From JAJXZP01 sp963787185 (GTDB lineage: Bacteria > Spirochaetota > Spirochaetia > Treponematales > Rectinemataceae): a DNA stretch of 64,000 nucleotides. The translations under genes and the position numbers were made by a program. Position 1 is the stretch's first letter. Each line of letters begins with the position of its first letter. The stretch spans positions 124,001 to 188,000 of the forward strand of contig CAWBCC010000009.1 of NCBI GenBank assembly GCA_963787185.1. The letters run 5' to 3'. Under the pieces are notes generated by a model. The model was not told the origin of the DNA and did not search any database. It saw only the letters and a program-made list of their open reading frames with translations. This document shows, one piece after another, positions 34,088 through 43,523 of the stretch.

Positions 34088-34100
34088 CATTGCGACCGCA
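34070..34100. promoter_or_regulatory. Palindrome overlapping the promoter (operator or tmk terminator)
   Basis: tgcggtcgcaat (34070-34081) and attgcgaccgca (34089-34100) are perfect 12-base arms with a 7-base spacer. One arm fills the spacer of the promoter, so a bound protein would block it. Read as RNA from tmk, the hairpin is followed by an AU-rich run (tagtttattattt), so termination of tmk is also possible. Confidence 0.6.
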
Positions 34101-34214
34101 AGGGGGGGCTTCGAATGGTTCGAAGTTCGACGACTGGCCGAGATTTGGAGGTATCCGACGCGTGCGGTGCCTTTAGCCGCCCTCGCACGAAACCTCCCTG
34201 TCTCGTCGTTGTTT

Positions 34215-34877
34215 CTAATCGGAAGCTTTGCCGAGCCTGCCCGGCTCAAGTTCGAGACTTTTTTCGATCTCCTCCAGGAGGATTCTGCGTACTTCGTTTC
34301 TGGACAGGGCGGCGTCGATTCTTCGAACCTTCATTTCCGAAGAAGAATAGAGTCGGATCGCTTCTTCGTAGATGGTTCTGACCTGCCGGAGGAATGGCAG
34401 CGTTTCATAGATGTCGCGGTTATCGCGGTTCTCGATCCGGCTCATGGAGAGATCGGGTTCCAGATCGAAAAAAAGCAGGAGCTCGGGCAGGGGAAAGGCC
34501 GCGTTGAGCGAAAGGGGGAGATCCAAGCCACAGGAGCTGCCTTGATATGCGAGACTCGAGAAGACGTATCGATCGCAGATCACGACCTCGCCGCGGGCGA
34601 GCCTTTCCAAGATACCGCCCGAGCCGTGGAGATGCTCGTATCGGTCGGCCGCAAACAGATGGGCGACGGTGCCGGGGGCCGCCGGGACTTCCCCGCCGAT
34701 GATTCGCCGGATGAGCCTGCCGATCGGCGCGTCGGTCGGTTCACTGGTGGCCCAGTGCCGTATTCCGGCCCCGGCGAGAGCTTCGTGGATCGAGCGCAAT
34801 TGGGTGGTCGTTCCGGCTCCGTCGGTCCCTTCGAGCACGAAGAACCGCTTCAAAACCGGCATTTCGGCGATGTCCAT
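34215..34877 (-). CDS. tmk: Thymidylate kinase with altered P-loop
   Basis: Phosphorylates dTMP to dTDP. The 220-residue protein aligns along the family: FFVLEGTDGAGTTTQ, SEPTDAPIGRLIR, the DRY motif in VICDRYVFSSLAYQG, and a LID region around RIENRDNRDIYE. The P-loop lysine expected after GAG is a threonine (codon ACG in place of AAG), see findings. Two starts are possible, 34877 and 34859 (MPVLKRFF); neither has a ribosome-binding site, and the second fits the family N-terminus better. Confidence 0.88.
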   Translation of the reverse strand: MDIAEMPVLKRFFVLEGTDGAGTTTQLRSIHEALAGAGIRHWATSEPTDAPIGRLIRRIIGGEVPAAPGTVAHLFAADRYEHLHGSGGILERLARGEVVICDRYVFSSLAYQGSSCGLDLPLSLNAAFPLPELLLFFDLEPDLSMSRIENRDNRDIYETLPFLRQVRTIYEEAIRLYSSSEMKVRRIDAALSRNEVRRILLEEIEKSLELEPGRLGKASD

Positions 34878-35016
34878 GGCGCGAGGGTACCGACAGACGG
34901 GATGGTGCGCAAGGACCCGAGTGCCGATAAGATCAAGAGGCGAGGAGAGCCTCCCCGGCGGAAGGATACTCTGCTGACGGAGCGATGGAGCCTATGGTAT
35001 CGTAGGAGTTACAAGT

Positions 35017-38000
35017 ATGTTCGGCATAAGGCGGCTCCTTCGTACCGCGGCGGTCGTCGCATTCGTCGCTTCGGTCGCTCTGGTGGTTGTTCCCGCGCTC
35101 GACAGGACCCTCCGGGAGCGGGTAACGGAGGCTATCGCGCAGGCTAAGGCGGAGCTGGAAAACCAGCTTGGCCTTACGATCAGCTTCGAGTCGCTTTCCC
35201 CATCTATCCTCCACTCCTTCGCCTTCAGTTCCATGACATTGAGAAATCCGCAGGGACAGGTCTTTCTCGAGGCCAGGACGGTTCGCGTATACTACGATAT
35301 CTTCGCGATTCTGAGGGGAGAGCCCAACAATGCCCTGAAAACCATAACGTTGGACGATGCCGCCGCCGACGTGGTTCTGCCTCGCGACAACGCTCTGCTC
35401 GCGCGACTCTCGCCGTACATATTCCCTCCGCCCGGGATGCCCGCTCCCAAGTTCAAGCTGGTGGGGCGGGCTCTGTTTTTGCATGTGGAAGACGAGGGTC
35501 TGGGTTCGCTTGCGCTTTCCGCGCGCGACTTCACCTACTCGAACCTCGGCGCGACGACCGATCTCTCGCTATCCGGCGGCTTTACCCTCATGCCTGCGCG
35601 CGGATCCATCGGCAGCATCGAAGGTCCCCTGGAAGTAAGCGGTTCCCTCTCGCAGGATCTCAGCATGGCCCGCGCTCAGATCGCAGTGGCGGGACGCGCT
35701 CCGAACTTCAGCTTCGCCATGCAGAGATTCGAACTGGTCTATACGAAGGGAGTCGTGGAGCTTCGCAAGGTTCGAGACAAGGCACCGCTCGACATGTCTC
35801 TCACCTTCGATCCGCACGACGGGAACGTCTCGGCCTTCCTGCGCATGGACGGCTTCGTTCCCGAAAGGTCGGTTCATCTCTATGGTTCTCTCGCCGCATT
35901 CTCGCCGTGGATGCGCGCCCCTTACGATGGGAGTCTTTCCTTCGACATACCATCCGGGGATATCGCACGCGCACACTACTCGCTCCATCTCGATACCAGT
36001 CTTCCGGAATCCGTTTTGCATAGCCCCTATCGCGCATCGATAGCGGCCGCGGGCGATCTGCGTCAGGCTCGGATCGATTATCTGAGACTCGGGAACAGCA
36101 GCAGATCCATCGAATACCGAGGATCCTTTGATTTTTCGGACCTTTCGCCCGACGGAAGTCTGAACATGGCGATATCGCTGCGCGAGGGCAGGCTTCCCAT
36201 CGCCGCGACCTTCAGGCTGTATGGACACGGCGGTATCTACACGGCGCTTGCAGAGCGGGTAGATGCGGCCGGCGCGGTGTTTCGCGACCTGTCCATCGCG
36301 GCGGCCTATAAGGGCGACTCTTTGGAGTTCCAGGCTTCGATTCGTCCGCCCGAGGTGGAAGGCGAGCCATCCGCTCTCCCTTCTCGCCATTTCGCGAGCG
36401 AGGGCGGCGTCGCTTACGGGGCCTTCCCCCGCATTTCGATCGAGGGAAGCGCTAGCTTGGGCGCCAATCCCGTTCTGGACGTTTCGGCCAGTCTCGAAGA
36501 GCTCGATCTGAAACCATTGCAGAATCTTCTCGCGCTCGCTCTGGATTCGCCGCAGACCGCCGCGGCCCTCGGTGATTTGAAGCTTGGCGGGGAACTTTTC
36601 GCCACCAGCGATTTTTCCCGTCTGTCCTGGTCGGCCTCCGATCTCGCCGTCGTCTCCCGTTCCGTACCGGGCGCCTATGCCCTGCTCTCACTGTCGGGGA
36701 ACCTGCAAAGCCTTTCCGTTCGCCGCCTGATTCTGTCTGCGGCGGGCTATTCGGTCGAAGGGACGGGATCTGTAGAGTTCGCCGGAACCGGCCGTCTCGG
36801 CTTTGACGCGAATCTCACGCTCCAGGATATTCCCTACCATCTTCGCGGGACGCTAGTCGGGCAGGGTCTTTTCATAACGGGCGATTATGGCCTCAATATC
36901 GGCGCTCGCGCGGAGGAGGGCGGTACGTTTTTTAACGCAACCGCCAAGGCCTTTCCCTTCCCGCTGGCCGGCGGAGTGGCCCTGGCCACACTCGACGCCG
37001 ACGGCCGTTTCGCTTCTCTCTCCGACTGGAGCGTGGCCCTGAACAAACTCGATCTCGCTCCCGCCGACGATAGAACGAGCAAACTCCCGCACCTGAGTCT
37101 GTCGGGGGTTCTCGGTCCCACGTCTGCCCGTTTGGGCATGGTGAAGGTAGAAGATCGCTATTCACGGCTTTCGGGCTCGATCGCGTTGGAATACGCTCTC
37201 GGCGGTTCTCCATCGCTGCGTGTCAAGGCCAGTCTCTCCGCCGCGACGACGTCGACCGCGAAGCAGACGCAAGGCGGCGAGGCCGTCGCGCTTCCCGAGG
37301 CGGCCGTTCGCGAGCAGTATTCTCTCGATCTCGACTATGGAAAAGGGCTGCTGTCGGGGAACCTCGATTTCAAGGCTTCGCCCCTCAGTCGCCTGGGATT
37401 CGAGGGACTCGTCGGTTCTCTCGATGGACGGCTCGGTATTCACGGCACGCTTTCCGATCCCCACCTCGACTTCGATGCGGCTCTGCGCAACGGAATGATC
37501 GGTATCGAACCTATGACTCTTTCGCTGAAAGGCGGATTTTCCGGAAAGACATTCCACGTCGACGCCATGAGCGCGCGTTATCTCCGGCAGTCGATACGAT
37601 CGGGATCGTTTTCGTATTCTTTCGCCGATTCATCGGCGAAGTTCCGGATTGACTTCCAGGGCGATTGGGGTGACAGGCCCGTGATTCTTACCTTCGAGGC
37701 CGACGGTTCGAGTATTCTTTCGGGGACGGCTCCTGAAGTCCGGGCCGCCGACGCGACAGCGGCTTCTGCGTCGGCGTCCGGCGCCGCGCCTCGCCCTGCC
37801 GAATCGGCCCAGGGTTTTGCCCTGCTGCGCAATCTTCCCGTCGCACTTCGAAACTATCATCTCTCCGGGCTGGTATGGAATTTCACCGTCGGAACCGCGA
37901 AGGTGGAAAGTTGGCCCTTCGATCTGTCCATTACGCCCCAGCTTGTCAGGTTCAGTGGGGGGACGGGGAGCGATTTAGTGGCCGCCTTCCAGAGCACTGG

Positions 38001-39504
38001 CCAGTTTTCCATCAGGTCGAGTTCGGCCTTGCCGGTGGCGCTTTCCGCGTCGGGAAAACTGGCCGGAGATTCGGTCGACGCCCGCATCGACGACATCGAT
38101 GTCAACCTCGCAGCCCTCTCCCCGGCGTTGCCGATAGCCACGACGAAATTCTATGCCGGAAGCATTCGCGGTTCGCTCCTCGTGAAGGGTCTCATCGCCG
38201 ATCCGGACATCACGGGTACGCTCGGCATGGAGTCCGTCGTCGTTTCGGTGCCGGAGTGGCTCTCGACTAAAGTGGGACCCTTTTCAGCCCCCGTCAGCGT
38301 CCTGGGAAAGAGTGTCGCTTTCAGCGCGTCGGACGTTCCGGCAGGCAAGGCCCGGCTCGATGTACGCGCGACCGCGGATCTCGATCATTGGGCCCCGTCG
38401 AATTTCAAGGCCTTCGTCAGCACGGGAAACGGCTCGCCCCTGGATATCGATCTCGGGATCAGCGGGGTGCTGGTCAAGGGGCAGGCCAACTTCGATCTAT
38501 CGGTCGAGCTTAGAAGCGATGTCCTGGCCTTGACCGGCACCGTGACACTCCAGCGTTCGTCGGTGATCATCAGCCCGGAGGTCCTCGGAGGGGGAGAGAA
38601 GGAGTCGGGTGGTGCGCCCGCCCATCCCATTCTCGTACAGGCGCGGCTCCACTTCGGAAGAGGAGTCGAGGTTTTCTTCCCCTCGCGGGATCTTCCGGTG
38701 GTATCCGGTTATGCCGATCCCTCCAGCGTCTTGAATTTTTACTACGATCAATCGGTGGAGGATCTCTCGGTCAAGGGAACACTGGCTCTGCGCGGCGGCA
38801 CCGTCTTCTATATCCAGCGCAGCTTTTTCCTGAAGTCGGCGACGATAGTCTTCAACGAATCGCTCGATCACTTCGATCCGCGGGTGACCATGCTCGCAGA
38901 GCTGCGGGACTCCAACGAACAGGGGCCGGTTCTGATAACCCTGAGAACGGACAACCAGCCGATTTCCGGCTTTAAGCCGAGCCTCTCCTCCGATCCGCCC
39001 ATGTCGGAATCCGACATAGCCAGTCTGCTCGGATCGGGGCTCTTCGACGTTGCGAACAATCAAACTGTGGACATACGCAATGCGGTCATATCGTCATCGG
39101 AGTTCATTCCCCAGCTGAATATCACCAGAGCCTTCGAGCAGAGAGTGCGCGACGGTCTGGGCTTGGATGTCTTCTTCCTTCAAACGCAATTCCTCCAACG
39201 CTGGCTCATCAACAACGTATCGAATCCGGCCCAGGCCACGGCGATAAACCCTCTTGCCAGCTCTCTCGACCAGACTGCGCTCTACATCGGAAAATACATC
39301 GGCGATTCCGTGTTCGTGCATGGTCAGGTCCGCTTCCAACAAGACCCTCTTGTTAGCACCCAGCCCTTGCGTATAGACTCCGAACTCGGTATCGAATTCG
39401 ATACGCCGTTCGGGCTCGTGCAGTGGACCATTGCTCCGACCCGTCCAGATACCCTGTATATCAGTGACCAGAGCCTCAGCCTGACCTGGCGGCTCTCCTA
39501 TTGA
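35017..39504 (+). CDS. tamB: TamB/AsmA-like translocation-assembly protein
   Basis: A 1495-residue protein anchored by one N-terminal membrane segment (about residues 9-27) and otherwise made of beta-rich repeats. The C-terminal 400 residues carry the TamB (DUF490) pattern: LSVKGTLALRGGTVFYIQRS, ATIVFNESLDHFDPRVTMLA, SESDIASLLGSGLF and FLQRWLINNVSNPAQ. Such proteins bridge inner and outer membrane and are thought to move phospholipid or help outer-membrane protein insertion. GTAGGAG lies eight bases before the ATG. It is directly followed by bamA and skp, so the operon is for outer-membrane assembly. Confidence 0.9.
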   Translation: MFGIRRLLRTAAVVAFVASVALVVVPALDRTLRERVTEAIAQAKAELENQLGLTISFESLSPSILHSFAFSSMTLRNPQGQVFLEARTVRVYYDIFAILRGEPNNALKTITLDDAAADVVLPRDNALLARLSPYIFPPPGMPAPKFKLVGRALFLHVEDEGLGSLALSARDFTYSNLGATTDLSLSGGFTLMPARGSIGSIEGPLEVSGSLSQDLSMARAQIAVAGRAPNFSFAMQRFELVYTKGVVELRKVRDKAPLDMSLTFDPHDGNVSAFLRMDGFVPERSVHLYGSLAAFSPWMRAPYDGSLSFDIPSGDIARAHYSLHLDTSLPESVLHSPYRASIAAAGDLRQARIDYLRLGNSSRSIEYRGSFDFSDLSPDGSLNMAISLREGRLPIAATFRLYGHGGIYTALAERVDAAGAVFRDLSIAAAYKGDSLEFQASIRPPEVEGEPSALPSRHFASEGGVAYGAFPRISIEGSASLGANPVLDVSASLEELDLKPLQNLLALALDSPQTAAALGDLKLGGELFATSDFSRLSWSASDLAVVSRSVPGAYALLSLSGNLQSLSVRRLILSAAGYSVEGTGSVEFAGTGRLGFDANLTLQDIPYHLRGTLVGQGLFITGDYGLNIGARAEEGGTFFNATAKAFPFPLAGGVALATLDADGRFASLSDWSVALNKLDLAPADDRTSKLPHLSLSGVLGPTSARLGMVKVEDRYSRLSGSIALEYALGGSPSLRVKASLSAATTSTAKQTQGGEAVALPEAAVREQYSLDLDYGKGLLSGNLDFKASPLSRLGFEGLVGSLDGRLGIHGTLSDPHLDFDAALRNGMIGIEPMTLSLKGGFSGKTFHVDAMSARYLRQSIRSGSFSYSFADSSAKFRIDFQGDWGDRPVILTFEADGSSILSGTAPEVRAADATAASASASGAAPRPAESAQGFALLRNLPVALRNYHLSGLVWNFTVGTAKVESWPFDLSITPQLVRFSGGTGSDLVAAFQSTGQFSIRSSSALPVALSASGKLAGDSVDARIDDIDVNLAALSPALPIATTKFYAGSIRGSLLVKGLIADPDITGTLGMESVVVSVPEWLSTKVGPFSAPVSVLGKSVAFSASDVPAGKARLDVRATADLDHWAPSNFKAFVSTGNGSPLDIDLGISGVLVKGQANFDLSVELRSDVLALTGTVTLQRSSVIISPEVLGGGEKESGGAPAHPILVQARLHFGRGVEVFFPSRDLPVVSGYADPSSVLNFYYDQSVEDLSVKGTLALRGGTVFYIQRSFFLKSATIVFNESLDHFDPRVTMLAELRDSNEQGPVLITLRTDNQPISGFKPSLSSDPPMSESDIASLLGSGLFDVANNQTVDIRNAVISSSEFIPQLNITRAFEQRVRDGLGLDVFFLQTQFLQRWLINNVSNPAQATAINPLASSLDQTALYIGKYIGDSVFVHGQVRFQQDPLVSTQPLRIDSELGIEFDTPFGLVQWTIAPTRPDTLYISDQSLSLTWRLSY

Positions 39505-39519
39505 TACATGAGGAGCACC

Positions 39520-42300
39520 ATGAAGCGACCGATCGTCCTGCTGACCCTTGTCCTCGCCGCCGCCATGATGCATGCCCAGACTCCGGCCGCTCCGGCAGCG
39601 AGCGCTACGGACCAGACGACCGCGCCGGCTCCGGCGGCGAGCGCTACGGACCAGACGACCGCGCCGGCTCCGGCGGCAAGCGCTACGGACCAGACGGCCG
39701 TGCCGGCAGCTCCGGCAGCGAGCACCACGGGCCAGACGGCCGCACCCGTCCCCGTCGCTCCGGCATCCACGACGGCGCCGACACAGACGGCGACGCAGCC
39801 GGCGGCTCCGGCGGGATCCGCCGCGGGAACCGCGACGCAGGATCAGACGTCGACTGCTGAATGGTTCTGGGGCAAGCCCATTGACGGCGTGGAATGGGAG
39901 GGCGTGGTCCACGCCGACAAGCGGGAACTCGATGCCGTCACAAGAAACTATATCGGCAAGACCTTCACCGAAGATCTTTGGATGGAGCTGCAGTCGCGCA
40001 TCTACGAGCTGGATTGGTTCGACAAGATCGATCCCAAGGCCCTCCCCGCCGATCCCGGAAAAACCAAGGTCGTCATAAAATTCACCGTCGTCGAAAAGCC
40101 CTATGTCGACGTCGTGCGCGTGACGGGAAATTCCGGCCTGAGAACCAACGAAATCCTCGATGTGCTCACGATAAAGTCCGGCGATATTTACAACCAGTCC
40201 AAGGCTCATATCGACGAACTCGCCGTCCGCCGCTTGTACCTGGAGCATGGTTATCCCGACGCCACCGTGACTTCGGCCACCAGGCCCGGCGCGTCGCCCA
40301 GTACGGTCATCCTCACTTTCAGCGTCGTCGAAGGATCGCAGGTCGCGGTCAAGGAAATCCGCTTCACGGGGAATACGGCGGTCTCCTCCGCCACACTCAG
40401 GGGGCAGATGAGCCTCAAGCAAGTAGGCTTCCTACAGAGCGGAGCCTTCCAGGAATCCAAGCTCGAGGACGACAAGGCGAAGATCGTCGATTATTATCGC
40501 GGCCGAGGCTATGTCGATGCGGCCGTGTCCGACGTGATCCGCAGCTTCGAGAAGGATCCGAAATCCCATAGGACATGGCTGATCCTGACGCTCGTTATCA
40601 AGGAAGGCCGCCAATGGATCTACGGCGGCATCACGTTCGAAGGAAACAATATCTACTCGTCGACCCAGCTGGGTGCCCTCATCTCGCAGAAAAAGGGCGA
40701 GGTCATCAATTATCGCAAGTTCCTCCTGGACAAGCAGAAAATCGACGATCTGTACTACGAGTCGGGATATATTTTCAACGCGATTGACCTGCAGGAAAAG
40801 CGGGACGAGGCGACGGGCACGATCGCCTTCGTGGTCAAGATCACCGAACGGGATCGCGCCCTCATCGAGAATATCACGCTCAAGGGCAACAAGAAGACGA
40901 AAGACTTCGTCATCTACCGAGAGATACCCCTCGAAGTCGGCGACACTTTTTCCAAAGCCAAGATCATGGAAGGCATACGCAACCTCTACAATCTGCAGTA
41001 CTTCTCTTCGGTGGTGCCGCAGATGTTCCCCGGCAGCGCCGAGAATCTCATGAACCTCGAAATGACCGTGGAGGAGCAGAGTACCGCCGACATTCAGTTC
41101 GGCATCACGCTGAGCGGACTCGGCGATCCCAATACCTTCCCGCTTTCGGGTCTCCTCAAGTGGAGCGACCGGGACTTCCTCGGCAACGGGCAGAACTTCA
41201 GCGTCGCTCTCAATGCCTCGCCCGACACGCAGACCCTGACCTTCGGCTTCAACGACAACTGGCTTCTCGGCAAGCGCATATCCGGCGGCGTCAACCTCTC
41301 CTTCTCGCATAGGACCCTCATGACCGCGCAGGACACCGCCTTCCCCCAATTCGCCGACGGCGTGCCCGATCCCTACACGGTGCCCAACCAGTGGGACGGC
41401 TCGATCTCATCGATTCCGGCGGCCTACCTCATGCCCTATGAAATCTGGAGCTTTACGATCGGATACTCCGCGGGTTACTCGATGAGCACGCCGGTTGGCG
41501 ATTTGGGCTTCGGTGCCGGGCTGTCCGACGGCCTCCATGACACGATCTACGATGCGACCAAGTATCGGCCGGCGCTCCTGTCGATACGCCAGTCGTTGAA
41601 CACCTGGCGGCTCGGGAACGATCTCACCGGAAAGGTTTATCTCAACGATCTCGATTATTGGTACAACCCCGGCAAGGGCGTTTTCTTGAGTGAGCAGTTG
41701 ACGTGGGCGGGCATTCTCCCGACCGACTATGAGCAGTATCTGAAGAGCGATTCGAAATTAGAAGCCTATACCACACTCTTCAACCTCCCGGTCTTCAGCT
41801 TCTGGAACTTCAAGTGGGTTCTCGGCCTGCACTCGGGTTTCCAGGCTCTGATGCAGAAGCCCGGCGCTCCATTCACGGTCGTCGACGACTGGGTGAGCCT
41901 CGACGGAACCTTCAACGTACGCGGATGGAATGAGCTCTACGGCATGGAGGGCGTGGCCCTTTGGGAGAACTGGCTCGAGCTCAGGATGCCGATCGTCGAA
42001 AAATTCGTATGGCTCGATGGATTCCTGGATGCCGGTGCCGTTCAGCAGCAGGCTGGCATGGTCGACGTGGCCGGTACCCCTGCGAGCTCCACGCCTTTCG
42101 TCGACACAAGTCGCCCGAATTTCGGCTCGCTCGGCTGGAACGATATGGCCTTTTCGACGGGATTCGGCCTCCGCTTCACGATTCAGCAGTTCCCATTCCG
42201 GTTCTACTTCGCGTGGCGCTTCACGTTCGACGGGTCGCAGATCACGTGGCAGAACGCGGGACCCGACTTCGTCATCAGTGTCACGCAGCCGCTCTTGTAG
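39520..42300 (+). CDS. bamA: Outer-membrane protein assembly factor BamA
   Basis: Inserts beta-barrel proteins into the outer membrane. The 926-residue precursor has the signal peptide KRPIVLLTLVLAAAMMHA, then an Ala/Pro/Thr-rich low-complexity segment to about residue 110, then POTRA-type domains (e.g. FTVVEKPYVDVVRVTGNSGL, VKEIRFTGNTAVSSATL, YGGITFEGNNIYSS, IENITLKGNKKTKDFVIYRE) and a C-terminal barrel from about residue 520 ending in an aromatic-rich strand (FYFAWRFTFDGSQ). The ATG at 39520 follows AGGAG by four bases; an in-frame ATG at 39508 lies upstream of that site and is rejected. Confidence 0.96.
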   Translation: MKRPIVLLTLVLAAAMMHAQTPAAPAASATDQTTAPAPAASATDQTTAPAPAASATDQTAVPAAPAASTTGQTAAPVPVAPASTTAPTQTATQPAAPAGSAAGTATQDQTSTAEWFWGKPIDGVEWEGVVHADKRELDAVTRNYIGKTFTEDLWMELQSRIYELDWFDKIDPKALPADPGKTKVVIKFTVVEKPYVDVVRVTGNSGLRTNEILDVLTIKSGDIYNQSKAHIDELAVRRLYLEHGYPDATVTSATRPGASPSTVILTFSVVEGSQVAVKEIRFTGNTAVSSATLRGQMSLKQVGFLQSGAFQESKLEDDKAKIVDYYRGRGYVDAAVSDVIRSFEKDPKSHRTWLILTLVIKEGRQWIYGGITFEGNNIYSSTQLGALISQKKGEVINYRKFLLDKQKIDDLYYESGYIFNAIDLQEKRDEATGTIAFVVKITERDRALIENITLKGNKKTKDFVIYREIPLEVGDTFSKAKIMEGIRNLYNLQYFSSVVPQMFPGSAENLMNLEMTVEEQSTADIQFGITLSGLGDPNTFPLSGLLKWSDRDFLGNGQNFSVALNASPDTQTLTFGFNDNWLLGKRISGGVNLSFSHRTLMTAQDTAFPQFADGVPDPYTVPNQWDGSISSIPAAYLMPYEIWSFTIGYSAGYSMSTPVGDLGFGAGLSDGLHDTIYDATKYRPALLSIRQSLNTWRLGNDLTGKVYLNDLDYWYNPGKGVFLSEQLTWAGILPTDYEQYLKSDSKLEAYTTLFNLPVFSFWNFKWVLGLHSGFQALMQKPGAPFTVVDDWVSLDGTFNVRGWNELYGMEGVALWENWLELRMPIVEKFVWLDGFLDAGAVQQQAGMVDVAGTPASSTPFVDTSRPNFGSLGWNDMAFSTGFGLRFTIQQFPFRFYFAWRFTFDGSQITWQNAGPDFVISVTQPLL
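39601..39762. repeat. 39-base tandem repeat in bamA
   Basis: Units beginning agcgctacgg recur at 39601, 39640 and 39679, period 39 bases, with a diverged fourth copy from 39721. Each codes for about 13 residues, ASATDQTTAPAPA. This is the disordered linker between signal peptide and POTRA domains. Confidence 0.85.
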
Positions 42301-42318
42301 AGGCTGCAAGGAGGAGTC

Positions 42319-42870
42319 ATGCGCGGAATCAAGACTACGCTGCTCGCACTCGGACTCGCGGTGTTCGCTTCCGCGGTCTATGGCCAACAGATCACCCGCA
42401 TCGCCGTCGTGGATCTGAGCCGTGTGATAGAGACCTATTCGAAGGACTCCGCGGCATGGAAGGCCTTCGAACAGAAAAAATCGCAAATTCAGTCGGACAT
42501 CGATCGCATGGGAGCCGAGATCAAGCAGCTTCAGGCTCAGAAGCTTCAGGCGGATCAGTCCGGCGACAGTCAGACTTCATTGCAACTCGATTCGGACATC
42601 TTCAAGAAGACACAGTTTCTCAGAGAGTATGTCAAGACCAAGCAGACCGAGCTCGATGACGAGTCGCGCCGCCTGGCCGCCTCGAGCGAGTTCGTCCAGA
42701 CGGTCTATAAGCAGATACAGGATATCGCCTTGAGCGACGGCTATTCGATGGTACTCAATCTCAAGAGCACCGATTCCGTCATGGATGCAGTGATATGGTA
42801 TAGCCCGATGATCGATATAACCGACAAGATCATCGCGGCCCTCATGGGAACGGAAACGAAAACCCCCTAA
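42319..42870 (+). CDS. skp: Periplasmic chaperone Skp/OmpH family
   Basis: The 183-residue precursor has the signal peptide TTLLALGLAVFASAVYG, then ITRIAVVDLSRVIETYSKD, the family opening. A long coiled-coil arm (KKSQIQSDIDRMGAEIKQLQ) follows, and a closing strand/helix region with DGYSMVLNLKSTDSVMDAV. Skp holds unfolded outer-membrane proteins for BamA. AAGGAGG precedes the ATG, and the gene follows bamA by 18 bases. Confidence 0.92.
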   Translation: MRGIKTTLLALGLAVFASAVYGQQITRIAVVDLSRVIETYSKDSAAWKAFEQKKSQIQSDIDRMGAEIKQLQAQKLQADQSGDSQTSLQLDSDIFKKTQFLREYVKTKQTELDDESRRLAASSEFVQTVYKQIQDIALSDGYSMVLNLKSTDSVMDAVIWYSPMIDITDKIIAALMGTETKTP

Positions 42871-42963
42871 GACGGCCGGGACAATTGCGGTCATCGACGC
42901 GCTGCAGCCGCGGGGGGGCTCCGGACCCGGTGCCTGATCGAGCCGGTCCAGGCGTTTCAGCCC

Positions 42964-43458
42964 CTACTCGTCCTTTTTGCCGCCGATGGCGTCGCGCAGG
43001 ACCGAGGTCAAACCGGCGAAGCGCTTTCGGTTTTCTTCCGAAAGACCGGAAAGCTCTTCGTGAGCTTCCAGGATGAATTGAGCGCTCGCACGGGGGCCGG
43101 AGTCTATCCTTTCCATGTCCCCCGGGAGCTCCTTTTTCTCGTCGGAAAGCCGCACGAAGCCAAGGACACCGATGGTTCGCAGAAGGCCACGGCAGGCTTC
43201 ATTCGCTTGAAGAATGACTATTTTATCTCCTCCCGCGGCCTGGAAGCGCTTTTGAGCTCCGACGATCAATCCCAAAAAGGTGGAGTCCATATATTCACAG
43301 GCCGAGAGATCGAAAAAGACGGCTTTGGCCCGAGGCTGGGCATCGAGACGGGCGAAAAGTCTCGCTTTGAGACCGGGACAAACGGCCGCTGTCACATGGC
43401 CTTCCGCCCGAACAAAGACGGTTTCGCCGTCCTCCTTGAAGTATGCCGTCTCTTCCAC
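42964..43458 (-). CDS. STAS-domain protein (anti-anti-sigma-factor type)
   Basis: A 164-residue protein on the strand opposite to its neighbours. The STAS domain covers residues 1-115: TVFVRAEGHVTAAVCPGLKA, then VFFDLSACEYMDSTFLGLIV, where the Ser in MDST is the position phosphorylated in SpoIIAA-type antagonists. A C-terminal helix follows with ELSGLSEENRKRFAGLTSVL. The start is a GTG (43458) preceded by GGAGGAGG. No anti-sigma kinase or sigma factor is next to it, so its partner lies elsewhere. Confidence 0.85.
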   Translation of the reverse strand: MEETAYFKEDGETVFVRAEGHVTAAVCPGLKARLFARLDAQPRAKAVFFDLSACEYMDSTFLGLIVGAQKRFQAAGGDKIVILQANEACRGLLRTIGVLGFVRLSDEKKELPGDMERIDSGPRASAQFILEAHEELSGLSEENRKRFAGLTSVLRDAIGGKKDE

Positions 43459-43485
43459 AAGGCCTCCTCCACTCGATGCGTTGGC

Positions 43486-43514
43486 TTGTAGCCTACCCCT
43501 TCCAAGCCTATAAT
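43486..43514 (+). promoter_or_regulatory. Promoter of mutS
   Basis: TTGTAG (43486-43491) and a perfect TATAAT (43509-43514) are spaced by 17 bases. Transcription would begin near 43521, two or three bases before the ATG at 43524, so the message would be leaderless or nearly so. Confidence 0.6.
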
Positions 43515-43523
43515 GCAATCTCT

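Noticed and set aside
39094..40422. A 442-codon antisense frame with Arg/Ser/Gly repeats over tamB/bamA
   Set aside because: Its repeats are only the reverse reading of the bamA 39-base repeat.
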